DNA of 64,000 nucleotides from Cylicocyclus nassatus (GCA_958299035.1 CATQJL010000001.1:84011071-84075070), one strand, 5' to 3'. Counted from the first letter of the stretch, positions 46,321 through 59,930 are shown. Numbers and translations: made by a program. The notes: a model not told the origin generated them from the sequence alone.

Positions 46321-49300
46321 GCGATTTATCAGTGCGGGGAAGTTGTGTAAGACCTCCTTATCGTTTCAAGATGGGCAGATTCTCGTTGCCATAAGTGGAT
46401 TAGCAACAGAGCCATCAAAATAAAGGAATGTTTTTTTGTGGCTTGAAGTTGACGTTCATCTGAGGTGGAATGCTAATGGTAAAGTTCCTTCCGTTTTCTC
46501 GTCGCAGAAATGTAGTTGAGGGATTGTAGGAGTCCTATGTTTTTCCACTAACCAAGCTTATCTTGGATTTTTCGGTTTTTTTTTTCACGCATTGAGAATG
46601 TCTAGTCTGAACTCTGATGACGTTGTCAACTTCACTCGGCTCTGGGTCATCATATGAATTGAATACTGCTTTTCTCTCAGCTCTCATATGAACTGGATAC
46701 TCTCTTTTTTAATTTATCCCAGGCTCGATTCATCTTAATATTCTTTTCCTGAAAACTGTATTCACGATGGAGCTTGTGTCTGGTTATTCCTTACCACAGT
46801 TAGTCAAACTCGTCATTATTAACATTTTCTGCTATAAAAGTGAATTCTTGCTTAATTTTGGAATGCTCGACCACTTGAACTATTGTGCTCCTTCAGTAGG
46901 CTAATCATTTTCTGCAAAATCATCCATAATTTGGTTTGTACTTCTCGTCATAGCTTTAATAGATTGCGACTTCACGTAACACTTTTTGCGGCCCGTCACT
47001 TTCCATCGGCGAAGCACTCAGTCATTTCGATTATTGGGTGTATGCCAAGATGAACGATAGCTGGAAATAAGCATACTGTACTCGTGCGGTTGTCAATATG
47101 CCGCACCTAAAGTCTCATTTTTTGAAGCGATATGTTCTTCACTGGGTTGAAAATGATGTCCAACAGTAAGAATAAGGCGGTACCGAGTTCCCAGCGTTTT
47201 TTCCAAAATTTTGAATATCATCAGAACGTAAATATAGAATCTAAAGAATCTTTGACCTACGCAACGCACATGGCTGGCACAATCTATCGTTCATGTTGGC
47301 TGCCCCCCCGATTATTATCTCGCTATATAGAATCTTAACCTCAATCTATCAGTTCACAGTTAAGATTCTCGAGTCTTTACCACTCTTATGATATAGTGCA
47401 TACGGGGATTTTGCTATTTGAGAAAATCGAAGAAGTTTTGTCGTGCATTCACGTTTTTTGGTTTTTGTTACTGGGGTACATTTCTTATTTTTTGAACATA
47501 TATAGCTAAAATTTCATTGACGGGTCGTTTTAAGAGTGTCATGACTATGGGTACAGATATTAAGTTAGTAAATAGTATCATCACTTTTGTTTAGGTCAAA
47601 CAGTGCTGCAATTTATATGGTTTTAGTAAATAAGGGATCTGTAGCAAAAGAGTATTTCTGTCAAGTGCCCTATTGAAAGGTCTATGTACACAGTTCAATG
47701 ATTGACCTCTTGCGGACAAAGTCGTAAACGCGAATAAACGGGGATCATGAACTAGTTTAGAAATGCAAAGGTAAGAACTTACCATCCTTCGATGTTGGAT
47801 AATTTTTTTTTCTGATAGTGTTCCCTTGCACACCGCCGAAAATGGCGACTACAATTTTTATTCACGATAAGCAGTTTTTTCCTACTGTTCGTGTATAATG
47901 AGCATTATGGGCGCGCTAACTGTTGCTCAGTCATGTGCGTGTTTCAAGGTTATTCTTTTTCACATTTTCGCCATCGCCAACGTCCCCTCTGAATGTTCCT
48001 TTGGCTTTTGAATTGCCTTGTATATTTTTTGCTTTTCTCCATCACCAACGTCATCGTTGATCGGTGAGTCATTCTGCGGCGGCGCCGATTCGGTGACAAT
48101 TCGTCAGCACATGTGGACTGTGTTGACGAGCACTCGCAATGATGCGGTCTCGCCAAACGAGAGAGAGAAGGGCGCGTGCGAGCTATTTGTTTGAATCGAT
48201 TGCGGTTTTTTCTCGAGCCCTTTTGTTCCGATTTTTCTGCCGTTAATTGGAAGCAAAAATTCACTTCCACGTGTATTTACACTTAGCGTTCATTTACAGT
48301 AACCGTAATTTTTCATTTTCGTTGGGCTTGCATATTGGACGGGCGCGTTTCATAAGTCCAATGCTGTTTTTTGTGCCCTTGAGTCATTTGTAATTTAATA
48401 TGTGAGTCTGCACACCATGCGCTGCAACCGACGATCATTCTACTAACAACTCCCAAATAAAACTTTTTCTAGCCAAACATACTGTAGAAACGTAGGCTAC
48501 TCAATACATATTCATTCTAGTCAAAAGAGACAAAGAAGAATAGGAATCACGGGAAATGTGCGGATTTCGTTCTTACAACTCGTCAAATAGCGCACATAGT
48601 GTGCAGTAGACTGATATGCCAGCTTGTTTACATACTATTGCATGCTTGATTGTGGGTTTGGGTAATCGATTTTACATCCTCTTCCTAAACGTTTGCGATG
48701 ACCAAAACCAATCAAAACCTGTCTGGTTTTGCTTGTAATGGCCTGTCACGCGTACTCAACCGTGTCGCTTTTGGTTTACTCTAGAACTTCCCTGAATGTA
48801 ACAAAACCATCACCATTCCTTCGAATCTTTCTTACAAAAACGTATTCTAAAGAAATACCTCTCATTGAAGGCATAATACTTCTAAGATTATGGTCGTGGA
48901 ATACGCTTCACTTTCACTTATATTTTTATCATATTGATATGCAAGTAATTATTAAGCTGTCCTCCCAAACCTCATTAATTCCCTAATTTATTTCGCTCAC
49001 ACTTGATGAGTGCCAACTGCTGCTTGGGACTTGAGACTTTGCATGATGGTACTATAGGAAAACTACCGAAATTAGAAATGTTCTCAAAGCTAGATAAACA
49101 GGTCTACCTTCCCGGCAAACTGCTATCCCTTTATGCACCTTAATGCTGACTTCGGTGAGTCTGTAAATCGTAGGTAGGGCAAACCAGTTTCGATGGGAAG
49201 CGAAGGCATGTCGATAATTGAATCATTCTTTTTAAGTAACTCACTTTGTCATTCTCGAAAGTTTCTGAATGGCTTTGTTAATTTTGGGTTGGTTTCGTTT

Positions 49301-49357
49301 GATTAGCAAAACTTTTCCTTTTTTGTTATAGGATTTTTCAGACTTATTTCCTAAGAT

Positions 49358-49456
49358 TGTGTTCATACTGATCCGGAAGTTCGGGAACAGCAGCACAGCG
49401 CTTAGTTCGAGTGTTGTGCTGGAACTGTTCCCGAACTTTCGAATGAGTATGAACGC
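49358..49456. mobile_element. Compact fold-back element
   Basis: The left arm TGTTCATACTGATCCGGAAG TTCGGGAACAGCAGCAC pairs with the right arm (GTGCTGGAACTGTTCCCGAACTTTCGAATGAG region, ending AGTATGAACGC). About 40-bp arms surround a loop of about 15 bases. It is effectively all terminal repeat, as in the smallest MITEs or an RNA-hairpin locus. Confidence 0.7.
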
Positions 49457-52400
49457 AGCCTAGCGCGCTGTTGAAGAGTGTCCGTCCGCTCTGATACGAA
49501 AACGCTTTAAATTAATAGCCCTTGTTATTCGCCGAATCTGCTCGACGTCACTTATAAAGGGAACTATTTATTCTTCAGTCTGTTTTAGGCTGTTCTCAAA
49601 TAGACCATAGACCCACCAGTGACTAAATCCGTTTTTGCACCATTAGACGGGTCCGCTGTGACTTGCGCCGCGAATAAAATTGAGTCATGCGGGTGTGAGC
49701 ATCGATGTAGAAAATTCTGCGTGATTGAGCTGGTTTCACAAGACTTAGCTTGGTAGGCAATCTCAAATTTTTCGTCATTATCGATCCATAAGTCATGGGA
49801 ACATTCGATTTTTATCGAAACAAGCTGTTAAAAACGTCTGTGGATGTTGTTCACTTTGTGATGTTTTATCTCACGTTTTAACTGTAAAACACTCTTCCAA
49901 AGCAGTAGCCAGAGAATCGAATATTCTCATGAGTTATGAATGGTTTTTTGCAGATGTTAATCAGCGTATGGAGTTTCGTGAGGTGTTATTGGTGTGATTC
50001 ATATCAATATGAACACTCAATTCCACTAATCTGCACAGTACTGCATAATCAATCATCGTAAACCGAAAAACAAATTCTTTTGTCTCGCTTACATCAAGAT
50101 TCGTCCTCGGCGTAAAGTGTGGCAGTTTTAGCAGGCTGCACTACCGCAATAATCTTTAGTGCACTGATGGGACGAAAAAAGCCCGGCTAGCAGCTAGTCG
50201 CTCACTCGTTCCTCCTTATTCAATGCATTTCAAGTTTGGTACTGGTCTTATTGAGAGGATGAAATGGTGCTTGAGATATGTTCTGCGGTTGGCGACGTAT
50301 CGTAAAACCTGCGGGAGGTTTTCCTCTGTGTCTGCAATTTTTTTTTCTCATCGTGCATTGCAGACGATGTTGTGCTATGGAGATTCATAGGCTTTTGCGA
50401 TTTTATTGCCTTCGATCTTAGGACATGCATGCGATGCGTTGAAGAATGGACGAGTTGCGTGCAAGTCTGTGCCATGTTTGGAGTTAGTGCCGCATTTTGA
50501 ATAGAAATGAGGTTTTGTTCGTAAACAAACTCTTGTCTAAATATTGATCGAGCTTTTTCTTTCTGTAAACCTTCTATAATGTACAACGACTAATTAATCG
50601 TTTCGGTTATTGCAAATTTGTGAAAATGTCCGCAGCGGTCGCTTCTAAATCCCTGCGTACTTTTTTTCTGAATTTTTTGCGACTCAAAGGCGTCGGAAGC
50701 GCGCCTGCAGCGAACTCGATTGTCTGCATCCCAGTAAAAATAAACTGAAAATAAACTGTTGCAAGACTCTGTAGGCTCGTTTATTATTTATTTCATAACA
50801 GCGGGAGTTACAGCATTGTTTACTTCTGGTTTTTAGGCCGTCTCGATGGATCAAAAAAGTTTCCAACTAAAATTCTTTGTAGTTTTGCAGCCGATTTGAT
50901 TTGATCGTCTGCGTCTTTTTCGTTGATTTTCATCCTTAACTTGTTTTCAATGGTGTCCCTTATCTTTATCATCATTCTTCTGAGTTCTGATTCGCGCTAA
51001 TCTTCGCTGTCAGGAGTTATTAGTTAGGATGTTTTGCCTTTGTGACGTGACATTTTTGTTTTCCAGAATGGATAGTTTCAGTCTTGTCGAGAGCATTCTA
51101 TTTGAGATGGTCCAAGCTTTATGTTCATTTTTATAGACGATTAAGAACATTATTAATGCGTATGTGCTAGGGTTAGTGCGCCACGTGATTGAAGGTGACC
51201 GCGATTTATATGCTTTTTCTGGTTGCGGCTGTCTAAAACTTGAAGAGGATTTCGTAAGATTCTGTAGTAAAGTGGTCGATTGACTTTCAGTCGTCCTTCA
51301 CTCATCTATCTCTTGAAGTAGATCTGTTGTGAGTCTCATAAGTGAATTTCTCCGGCGAAAAGAAAAAAAGCGCCGATGTCCGAGGTGATTTTTATTTACT
51401 CGCCCTTACACGCTGCACTTGACTGATGTGGTCTTTGAAGCGAAAAAACGAGACGAACGAGGGATATTCGTGGTGAATGTTGGCCTTCGGAATAGGCGTC
51501 TCTCTCTGGCTGGCTCGTTGTCTCTCACACTTTGTATGACGCGAAATCGATCAGACGACGGTTTTCGCCCTCTGCTCGTTCTGTTCAACTTTGCTTCGTC
51601 TGGCGATTGCGAATTAGGAATTGTATGGTTGCAGCGATTTGCCCATCTAGTGAACTAGTCCTTTTTAGCTCAATGTTTTAGTGTTGATTAAGGACGTCTG
51701 ATGTTTCTTCTTCTGTTCGCTTAGCGCAATGATCAATGTCACTTGGCGTGCTGACATTTGCTTGCGAATTAATGTTTCCGCCATCTTCATGCATTTTAAT
51801 GAGATCCTCAACAAATCTTCTGCCAGGCATATAGACTCATTCAACGCCGCAAAATTCTCCTAAACATTCATTCTTTTGATTATTATTCATTGCTTATCAT
51901 CGCGCCCACTAAATGACGTAGACGTTGAAACTTTCCTCTGATCATCATCTTATCAGCATAATTTTTGTAAACCATTATTTTCAAAAAAGTGTCCAATAGG
52001 GCAAGAAGAAAATTTATTGTGTTTACACAACGCTGAATTCGTTGATCAACGCAAACTTTGCAAATGTTGTGATCTCCAAAGTTCTGTTAACTTCAGTGCT
52101 TTTTATCCAGCCCACCAATAATTTGCTTTCTCATTTGGTTAATCCTAGGATCCAACAATAATTATTAGTTCTTGTATAACAGAATTTACGATCCTATGGG
52201 CTACACGATGTAATTTGCTCAGATTTTTCGAACTTTTTCTCTTCAATTGATGGCTTAACCAAAACTTCTTCCAGCGGTAATGCGCATTCTGCCGATTTGT
52301 AATTTTAGCTTTGCTCAGCCTATCCTCACTCTCGCAGTCTTTTACTAGAAGGAATAGGTTTTGTCCCTTCACAGCGCAGAGTGCATTTGTAATAATTGAC

Positions 52401-52650
52401 GCACAGCCGCACCCTTGACTTTCTCGTTTTCATTCGTAGTAAATAAGAACATCATCTTCCAGCCGTGTGGTAACATCCCTCAGAAATTTCGGCAATCTTT
52501 CTTCTACTTTATTCTTGCTGCATGCCTTGCCACTCGCTTACTTCTCAGAAACAGCTGTCTTTAGAGACAAATCGCCCATACATATCGTTTATAAGTGAAA
52601 CATCGATGACTACTGAGGTCGGCCAATTTATTTTTCTAATTCGTACATCT

Positions 52651-52656
52651 TTGCAG
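52651..52656 (+). promoter_or_regulatory. Acceptor upstream of rme-1 start
   Basis: TTGCAG, preceded by the pyrimidine-rich TTTTTCTAATTCGTACATC, lies 35 bases before the ATG at 52692. It is a candidate spliced-leader acceptor or 5'UTR intron end and fits the chosen start. Confidence 0.5.
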
Positions 52657-52691
52657 AGGACTTCGGGGAACAGAAGAAAAAGCCAAGAAGC

Positions 52692-55600
52692 ATGTTCAGT
52701 TGGCTAGGAGGTGACTCTTCTAAAAAGAAGCAGAAAGATGTGGGTTTGGTAGGCGCTTGTTGCTTCTCTAACACTGTCCGTCTGCTTTGCTAACAAAAAT
52801 CAGACTTTTCGAATACTAGTCAATTTTTTGCTGAGTTTTGCAGGTCCTAGACTCGGTCAGTGAGGGACTTCGGAAAATCTACAAGCAAAAGCTGTATCCA
52901 CTCGAGGAATATTACAAATTCCATGAATTTCACTCACCAGCGTTAGGTTAGTATCTATCATCGAAGCCCTAATTTATGTGCTTTGAATTACTGGAAGAAG
53001 TTGGAGATGGAATTTTGATTGTGACCGTGTATGTCTGCAGATGATCCCGATTTCGACGCCAAGCCGATGATCCTTCTGGTCGGGCAGTACTCAACTGGTA
53101 AAACAACGTTCATCAGATATCTGCTTGAACAAGTAAGCTACCTTGCTCTAATCATATTTGGCTTCCCTTTCTTTACTTTATACTCAGAGGAGCAGTCCCT
53201 TTCCTCTCTGTAAATGCGTTGTTTTAGGATTTTCCTGGAATTCGTATCGGTCCAGAACCTACGACCGATCGATTCATTGCGGTTATGCATGGGGAAGAAG
53301 AAGGCGTCGTACCGGGAAATGCGCTCGTCGTCGATGCAAAGAAGCAGTTCAGAGCACTGAGCGGGTATGTCCACTCAATTTCTTTATTTTTAGGAAATCA
53401 TTTTTTTTTCTAGCACTATTTTGAGTCAGTATGAGTCATCGCAGAGAATGATGTGTGAAAACCAAGTTGTGAAAGAAAATCGTTGTAAATTAGTCATTAT
53501 CTCCTTCTCCTTGGCCATTTGATCGAGTAGTGACGTCTTTTACCAAACGGTCTCCCTCAATATTGCGAATGTTCAAGTGTTATATATTTTTTGCGCTTGG
53601 TAGCATTGAAAAGTGAGGTATCGCATATTGTTAAAATAATTTTTCTAGCACTATTTTGATTTCTTCTTGGACATGAATGTCGCCCATTCTCATTGGGCCA
53701 TTTGTCACGGTGTTAGCGTAGCTATAGTATGCGGATGGGACGTACGATTTTTGTGTAAACCGCGCGAACGATTCTGTAAATTGTGGAGGGTCCAGATGAG
53801 TCGATGTAGGGGTCCAGATGAGTAACGATATAAGGTTGCAGTAATGCTTTATATTTTTATGTGGTTATGGTTTCATCGAATCTTAGCGGAATACCTTTGC
53901 CTTTATAGCTGTTTTGCCACTCAAAAAAAAAAAAGAGAATTTTTTCAGGTTTGGCAACGCCTTTCTGAACCGTTTCCAGTGCTCAACGCTAAATAACCAA
54001 GTCCTCGAGAGCGTAACCATAGTGGACACACCTGGTATACTTTCTGGAGAGAAGCAAAGGTGAGCAAATTGTTAAATGACCATAAGGGAGATTTCCCGGC
54101 GTGATTGGGGGAGAATTCAGAGACCCTGACTACTACACGTGTGTTTCTTGATTCTTTTCACGTAACTTTTTCTCTTCAAATATGATTTCTGAAAAGTAGT
54201 AGGAATCAGTTGTATACAATGGGTTTGCATCTTTTCTCTCACTAATCTGCTACGACTGCAAGAGATGCTTCTCTTTTATTAAGTTTTTTTCTTTGCTATA
54301 TTTGGTTGTGATTTTTTTTTCTTCGAAAGCTTTTGCGCAGTGCAGTCAGTACGCATGTCACCTTCCCTTTGCTTCTCATTGTGTGCACTGGTTCCTCTTG
54401 TATAGTGGCATAGTTTCGATCCTATCTTTCATAGTCTATCGATATATAGGATCTGTCATGTTTCGTTTTTTAAGTCCCGACACACCGAAGTCACCGTACT
54501 CTCGGCGATATATTCGCGGGTAAAGTGCAGTGTGTTAGCGATACAATTTTTACTGCTTCGTTTTTTCCATTTTGTTTCGGCTAATTCTACCCTCTTCTAG
54601 TGTCGGATTCCAATTGTATGTCCATTTTTATTCCTTGTTAAATTTAGATAGGGCTGTGCTATCCTAACATGAAGTGCCCCCTATACAACGTATGTACGGT
54701 CATATAGTTGAACATGTCCATCGATGTGCATGTCTTACTGCAGCTGTTCAAAATGTGTTGCTTTGTGGTGCTTTAAATACTTAGGATTATTTAGTTGGAA
54801 CTGTTATTTCAGAATTGATCGAGGCTATGACTTCACTGGAGTTCTGGAGTGGTTTGCAGAACGTGTCGATCGTATCATCCTCCTGTTTGATGCACATAAA
54901 CTGGATATCTCCGACGAGTTCAAACGCTGTATCGAAGCACTCAGCGGTAAGTTATGTTCTTGATTTTTTGATACTGCTGGTTTCTCTTTTTTTAACGCCC
55001 TTTACTTCATCCGATTTTTAATTAGATATGTCACATTTGGTGATGCTGTCGTCAGCCTATAGCTAAAACATCAGGTATATATCTGTATTCCTCCAGGGTA
55101 TCTCATTTTGAATACTCTTGTAATTTTCTCGTATAGTATTCGATGAAGTTGAGACACAGTCTTCGAGTGAATATCATCTTCCTACTCTACCATTTTACTT
55201 AGCACTTGATAATTTGATATCAGGATGATTGCGAAATATTGAATGTTTCTCGTTTAGGAAATGAAGATAAAATCCGCATTGTTCTCAATAAATCCGACAT
55301 GGTCGACCATCAGCAATTGATGCGTGTATACGGTGCCTTAATGTGGTCTCTAGGAAAAGTTTTCAAGACTCCTGAAGTTTCACGAGTTTATATCGGAACC
55401 TTCTGGGATCATCCACTTCACTATGATATTAACAGGTTGGTAAAGTTCGATTATAGGGTGCACTCAGTCCTTTGGTTTTACATTTTTCTTCAAGAGCGTA
55501 TGGTTGGAGTAAATTTTTCGTTTTAGACGCTTGTTCCAAGACGAACAGCATGATTTATTCCAAGACCTCCAAGCGCTGCCACGTAATGCAGCCCTTCGTA

Positions 55601-57716
55601 AACTAAACGACCTCATTAAACGAGCACGCCTCGCGAAGGTACGTTTATGTTGTTAGCGGTTTACTTTTTTGTGCATCTATGCTTGCGAGATGTTTTCTGT
55701 AAAAGTGTGCAGAAGTATCTCAAAGAGAGGGGTGCAGAATCTTCTTAAAGGCAGTGTCCCGGCAGATTCGCGCCCTGGGGGATATTGCTATGATGGGGTT
55801 CCTGGTCATCCCACTGACTTTCAGACGCATCCGACTGGTTGATGTTTTCCCTGAGCCGAGAAAATAGCCCTTGAACCGGCCAGCGCTCGGACGACCTTGC
55901 TTACCGTTCGGGGACCCCACGACCGCTCTACCGCATTGTGCATGCTATTCAAAGCAAAAATTGCAGGCAGCAAGGTCTTCGTGCCAGGGCCTCCCAACTT
56001 TCCATTGAAATTCTCGTCCGAGCCGCCTTTTGGAGATTGGGTAAACGCCCCGAAAAAGGTCTTTTCACCGGTTGACAGCTCAAATCGGAATCTACCGGTC
56101 GAACAGGCCGAAAACATGCAAAAAGATGGAAGTGCAAAATCTGCCGGGACACTGCCTTTAATGAAGCGGCACTGCCTCATTTAAACGGTCGGACTTTTTT
56201 AGGAGTCATATCATATAACACTAACATTTTGAAGAAGGAAAAACGAAATCGATTCAAACATCTGCGTCCAAAAACAAGTGCTGCCGAGTCTACACCACAC
56301 GGACTGGGCGCTGCGGAGCACGAGGCGCGTAGTTTAAATGCTTGTTAGTGCGAATGTTCTAGTAATGGTTGAGCTGTGCGTCGCTTTTCTACTTATGGTT
56401 AAACCGTCGCGTGCTCCGCAATGACGCCCAGTCTATGCGGTCGTCGACTCGACAGTAACTTGCATATTACAGAACGCAAGACTAGTTAGGGCCGACATCT
56501 ACATCATTCCATTCCAGGTCCATGCCTTCATCATTTCTGAGTTACGTAAACAAATGCCTAGTATGATCGGTAAAGACAAGAAGAAGAAGGAGCTAATCCA
56601 AAATCTGGATAAAATCTTCGAACAACTACAAAGAGAGCACAATATCTCACCAGGAGACTTCCCTGACGTAAACAAAATGCGAGACAAACTGGCTAATCAC
56701 GACTTCACGCGATTTAACCCATTGAAACCGAAACTTCTTGAAGTAGTTGATGGAATGCTAGCTACGGATATTGGTAAGTGCGGCTTTTTATTTTGTGGAA
56801 GAGTGATTCTGACCATAATAACGCGATTTGTCTTTTCAAGCTCGACTCATGGCTCAAATTCCAAAGGAAGAAGCTCAGCTTACAACAATAGCAGCGACAA
56901 ACGGACACATCGATGGTCAACCATCCGTCAAAGGAGGTGCCTTCACTCAAGCTCAAGAAGCCGAAACTCCATTCGGATTCGGACGTGTCAGTTTTCTCAG
57001 TGTTTTTCTTCCTCATCAATACATGTCTTCCCTTTGCGTCTTTCATGGAATTGTGTTTTAGGGCGAAGGTTTCGACAAGGGTGCAGATGAACCAGAATGG
57101 ATTGTTAGCCGTGAACGAAGTCAAGCTGATGCTACATTTGAGAGCCTTGGACCAATTGACGGATACCTCAGCGGTAAGGTTCACCTTCTTGTACGAATTC
57201 CTTCCATGATTATGTTTTTAAGGTCACATTCCACTAGCATTTTTGTTCTGAAAGTTCTGGTCAGATCTGAGAAATTTCTTTAAGTCTGTTTTTATAACTT
57301 GTTCCATTGCGCCAGCTGGCATAGCCTGGATCTTAAGGCTAAGCATGTGCAGAAAAACCACGAATTTTTGGGGCGCATATAATCTATTTTTTTACTATTT
57401 GAGGTCGTGCAGCCAAAGAACACATGGTCAAATCAAAACTGCCCAATGCAGTGCTTGGTAAGATTTGGAAGTTGGCAGATGTGGACAGAGACGGTCAACT
57501 GGATGCAGACGAATTCGCCCTCGCTAACTATCTGATTAACTTGAAATTGGAAGGTTGGTGTTTTTTTTTCGAAACGAACGTTTTTTTTCTTGTCTAGATT
57601 TCTGAGCTATGAATCAACTTTCAGGACATGAATTACCGACCGAGTTGCCGAAACATCTTGTTCCACCATCTAAACGCGATATGGAACCTGTCTATCCAAA
57701 ATTAGACGATGAATAA
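52692..57716 (+). CDS. rme-1: RME-1/EHD-family endocytic recycling ATPase, complete
   Basis: Exons: 52692-52739, 52844-52946, 53041-53132, 53228-53364, 53949-54059, 54813-54946, 55258-55435, 55527-55638, 56518-56773, 56841-56986, 57062-57173, 57404-57553, 57625-57716 (TAA). All are GT-AG and in phase, giving 556 residues, close to animal EHD proteins. It starts [16 protein letters not shown]. The dynamin-like G domain carries GQYSTGKT (65-72), DTPG (153-156) and NKSD (219-222). A helical/membrane-binding region follows (KKKKELIQ in exon 9). The C-terminal EH domain (about 455-556) has the calcium-loop-like [13 protein letters not shown] (502-514) and would bind NPF-type ligands. EHD proteins hydrolyse ATP and tubulate or cut recycling-endosome membranes; C. 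elegans RME-1 acts in yolk-receptor recycling. The exon 1 donor is ambiguous: GTGGGT at 52740, or GTAGGC at 52749 adding VGL. Intron 8 (879 bp) contains a TTAA-family element. Confidence 0.97.
55745..56161. mobile_element. TTAA-type inverted-repeat family, copy D
   Basis: TTAAAGGCAGTGTCCCGGCA GATT at the left is repeated inverted without mismatch for 24 bp at the right, with TTAA at both borders. It is the best-preserved copy (417 bp) and lies in intron 8 of rme-1. The open frames inside on both strands are repeat-derived, not exons. Confidence 0.9.
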
Positions 57717-59265
57717 GTTGTACAGAGAGTGTTGCCTGCGGAGCTAGTCAAGCCGTTAAAGTTGTTCATTCATGGAGATATAATACATGTGATGCTGAAG
57801 TTCAGTTATGTTGTGCATAAGAGAGGCAATTCGATTCACTTGTTTCCTTTGCGCCTGTAGATATAGTTAGCTTTGATTCTTTTAGGAAACACCAAATAAT
57901 ATATTTGAACAAAAGACTGCTTTTACTAGAGTTAGGCTACGCTGGTCTTCGCTTAGCTGTAGGGTCATCATGATGCCTTTTGCCTAATTACCTGTATGTG
58001 TACAATCGCTGATTTTGAGGCGTAGATATGATTCATCTCGCTCCTTTCTCTTGATTTATCGCAATCAAATTACTCAAATTCTTACTTCTTTTGCAGATGA
58101 TCGTGTCGGATTTGAAACTATTCTTACTTTCATTTCGAATTTGGGCATGTGTGTTCTATGTCGCGATTAATTGTGATATTATCTCTCCCTGTGCTTTTCC
58201 ACGATTTTCTTCTAGACAAAGAAGTTTCTGTCATTCACAGGTTTTTTATGCTATTCATTCTCAAAATCTTAATTCTTCGACTGATTTGTGTTTTATTTTT
58301 TCTGTGAAGAAGTAAAGGTTGTTCTAGTTTTCGTCAGCTCAGCTTAGTTTGTTGTAGATTTTGCAGAATTATGTATTTGCACACCCCAAGTGAACTTAGG
58401 TGGGAAGCGTAACGAACCCCATTTCTTAGTTTTCTCAAGGAACATTGACGACTCATTTGTTAGTTTTGTCAGTTTTGTCAGTAGCAATCGAAACCCTTTC
58501 GCTATTCCACTTGATACACAACCATAAATTTCAAATCACGGATTTAGCTGAAACTCAACCTAGCAGGTTAATTGACTTGCTGATCACGAAAATGAAATTC
58601 ATTTCGCTTGGTGGGCACCTTCCGAGAAGTTATGCCGGCATACGGTATGGGCCGAAATTGCACACCTTACTGAAAATTTGCTCAGAGAGGTTATGCGGCA
58701 TGCTGATTACAAATTCGTACTCTTCTTGCGTTCTGTTTTCTTTTTGCAGAGTTACAGTATGGATATGATAAGAGGTCAAGATCGTTGGTCTGCTTGAAAC
58801 CTTGTGCAGGTGATCATCTGTTGAGCTTATTACGATTATCGCGCTCGTTTCGCCAAGCTTCTTCGTAGATTTATGTGATTGAAAGTTTTTGATTTATACC
58901 TTGAAAATCACCATGACCCCACAACAAAACTAGCATTATATTCAAATCAGCACCTCTTTTGGCTTTTTTTCAAATTCGGAGTATCAAATCTTCAAAGGTA
59001 TATTCATAGTATGCAATGACTATGTTTTGGTCTGCCTGAACTGAAAGCAAATAAAGGCACTAAGATTGGAAGTGAATATAAGGCCCAACCAAATAAGATG
59101 AAGCATGATAACCAAATGACGCTTGAGTCGAGAACGAAAGGAGGTCGCCAGCTGCGGCGTCCCCCTTACTTTTTACTTGATTCTTGGCGCAGCTGCAGCC
59201 GTACACAGAAAGGGCTTGCCGCGCATTCAGCTTCCAAAGGCAATCAAAAATGAATCATCAAATCA

Positions 59266-59930
59266 GGAGTGGTAGTAATTTGGTCGAAACCATCATGTTA
59301 ACTGTGTTTTCATGACACCAGCTAACCAGCAGCTTCACATCATTTTCCCAACGAAACCACGAATTAACCAATAGGAAACCTCAAATGCTATCTTGCAAAG
59401 CAAAGTCATTGGAGAAGATCGAAACTCCAACCATTCTCATGCTTGTCGGCAATCATTGCACTTTACCAAATTTGCAGTTCGGTCTCCAGCCTTGCACCTT
59501 CCTATAACCTTATCTAAGCTGTAAACAAGTAAGCTTTCTCATAGTAAGTTGCAGAATGATCTTCCTCACTCTTCTTAACTTGCAAAACCAACACATCATT
59601 GTTTTAAACGAAAAAGTGGTCGGGGGTACTTTTTCATTTTAAACTATGATGTGGTGGTTTCACGTCTGCGTCTCATGAAATGAAGTGCTGTTTTCATTAC
59701 TCTATCTGATAAGGGAACAATGGTGTTAACCTGCTGTTTAACTCATGGTTTGGTTTAGAATGAAACAAGCATGAAACAGTTATGGTTTTCTGCTAGTTAC
59801 TTGCTTGTTTCATGATTTTGTATGACCGATTGAACTGAGTGGCCGTGAGAAGATGATCATGCTTACCACGATGTAACCATGATTGAACTATCACATCATT
59901 TGTTGGTTTCGACCAAATTACTACCACTCC
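59266..59930. mobile_element. 665-bp element with 26-bp perfect terminal repeats
   Basis: GGAGTGGTAGTAATTTGGTC GAAACC (59266-59291) is exactly inverted at 59905-59930. CAG at 59264-59266 and 59930-59932 could be a 3-bp target duplication. The inside is non-coding. The superfamily is not recognised. Confidence 0.85.

Larger units (their letters stand above)
39361..52650. other. 13-kb region without a recognisable gene
   Basis: I find no coherent exon chain. It holds a 25-bp tandem duplication (40084-40133), a TATTAGGTTAGCCCAAACG mariner-like end near 40504, the TTAA-family copy at 45880-46320 and a small fold-back at 49358-49456. CpG-rich sequence near 48060-48190 and the stretch upstream of 52650 may be regulatory for the rme-1 gene, but no specific site can be named. 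Open frames here lack splice signals and motifs. Confidence 0.4.

Noticed and set aside
47950..48270. 106-codon Arg-rich minus-strand frame
   Set aside because: It has no splice signals or domain. Arg richness follows from local GC bias, and a promoter-like CpG-rich stretch is more likely.
55821..56184. Overlapping 95-119-codon frames on both strands within rme-1
   Set aside because: They lie inside the TTAA-family element in intron 8 and are not in phase with the flanking exons.
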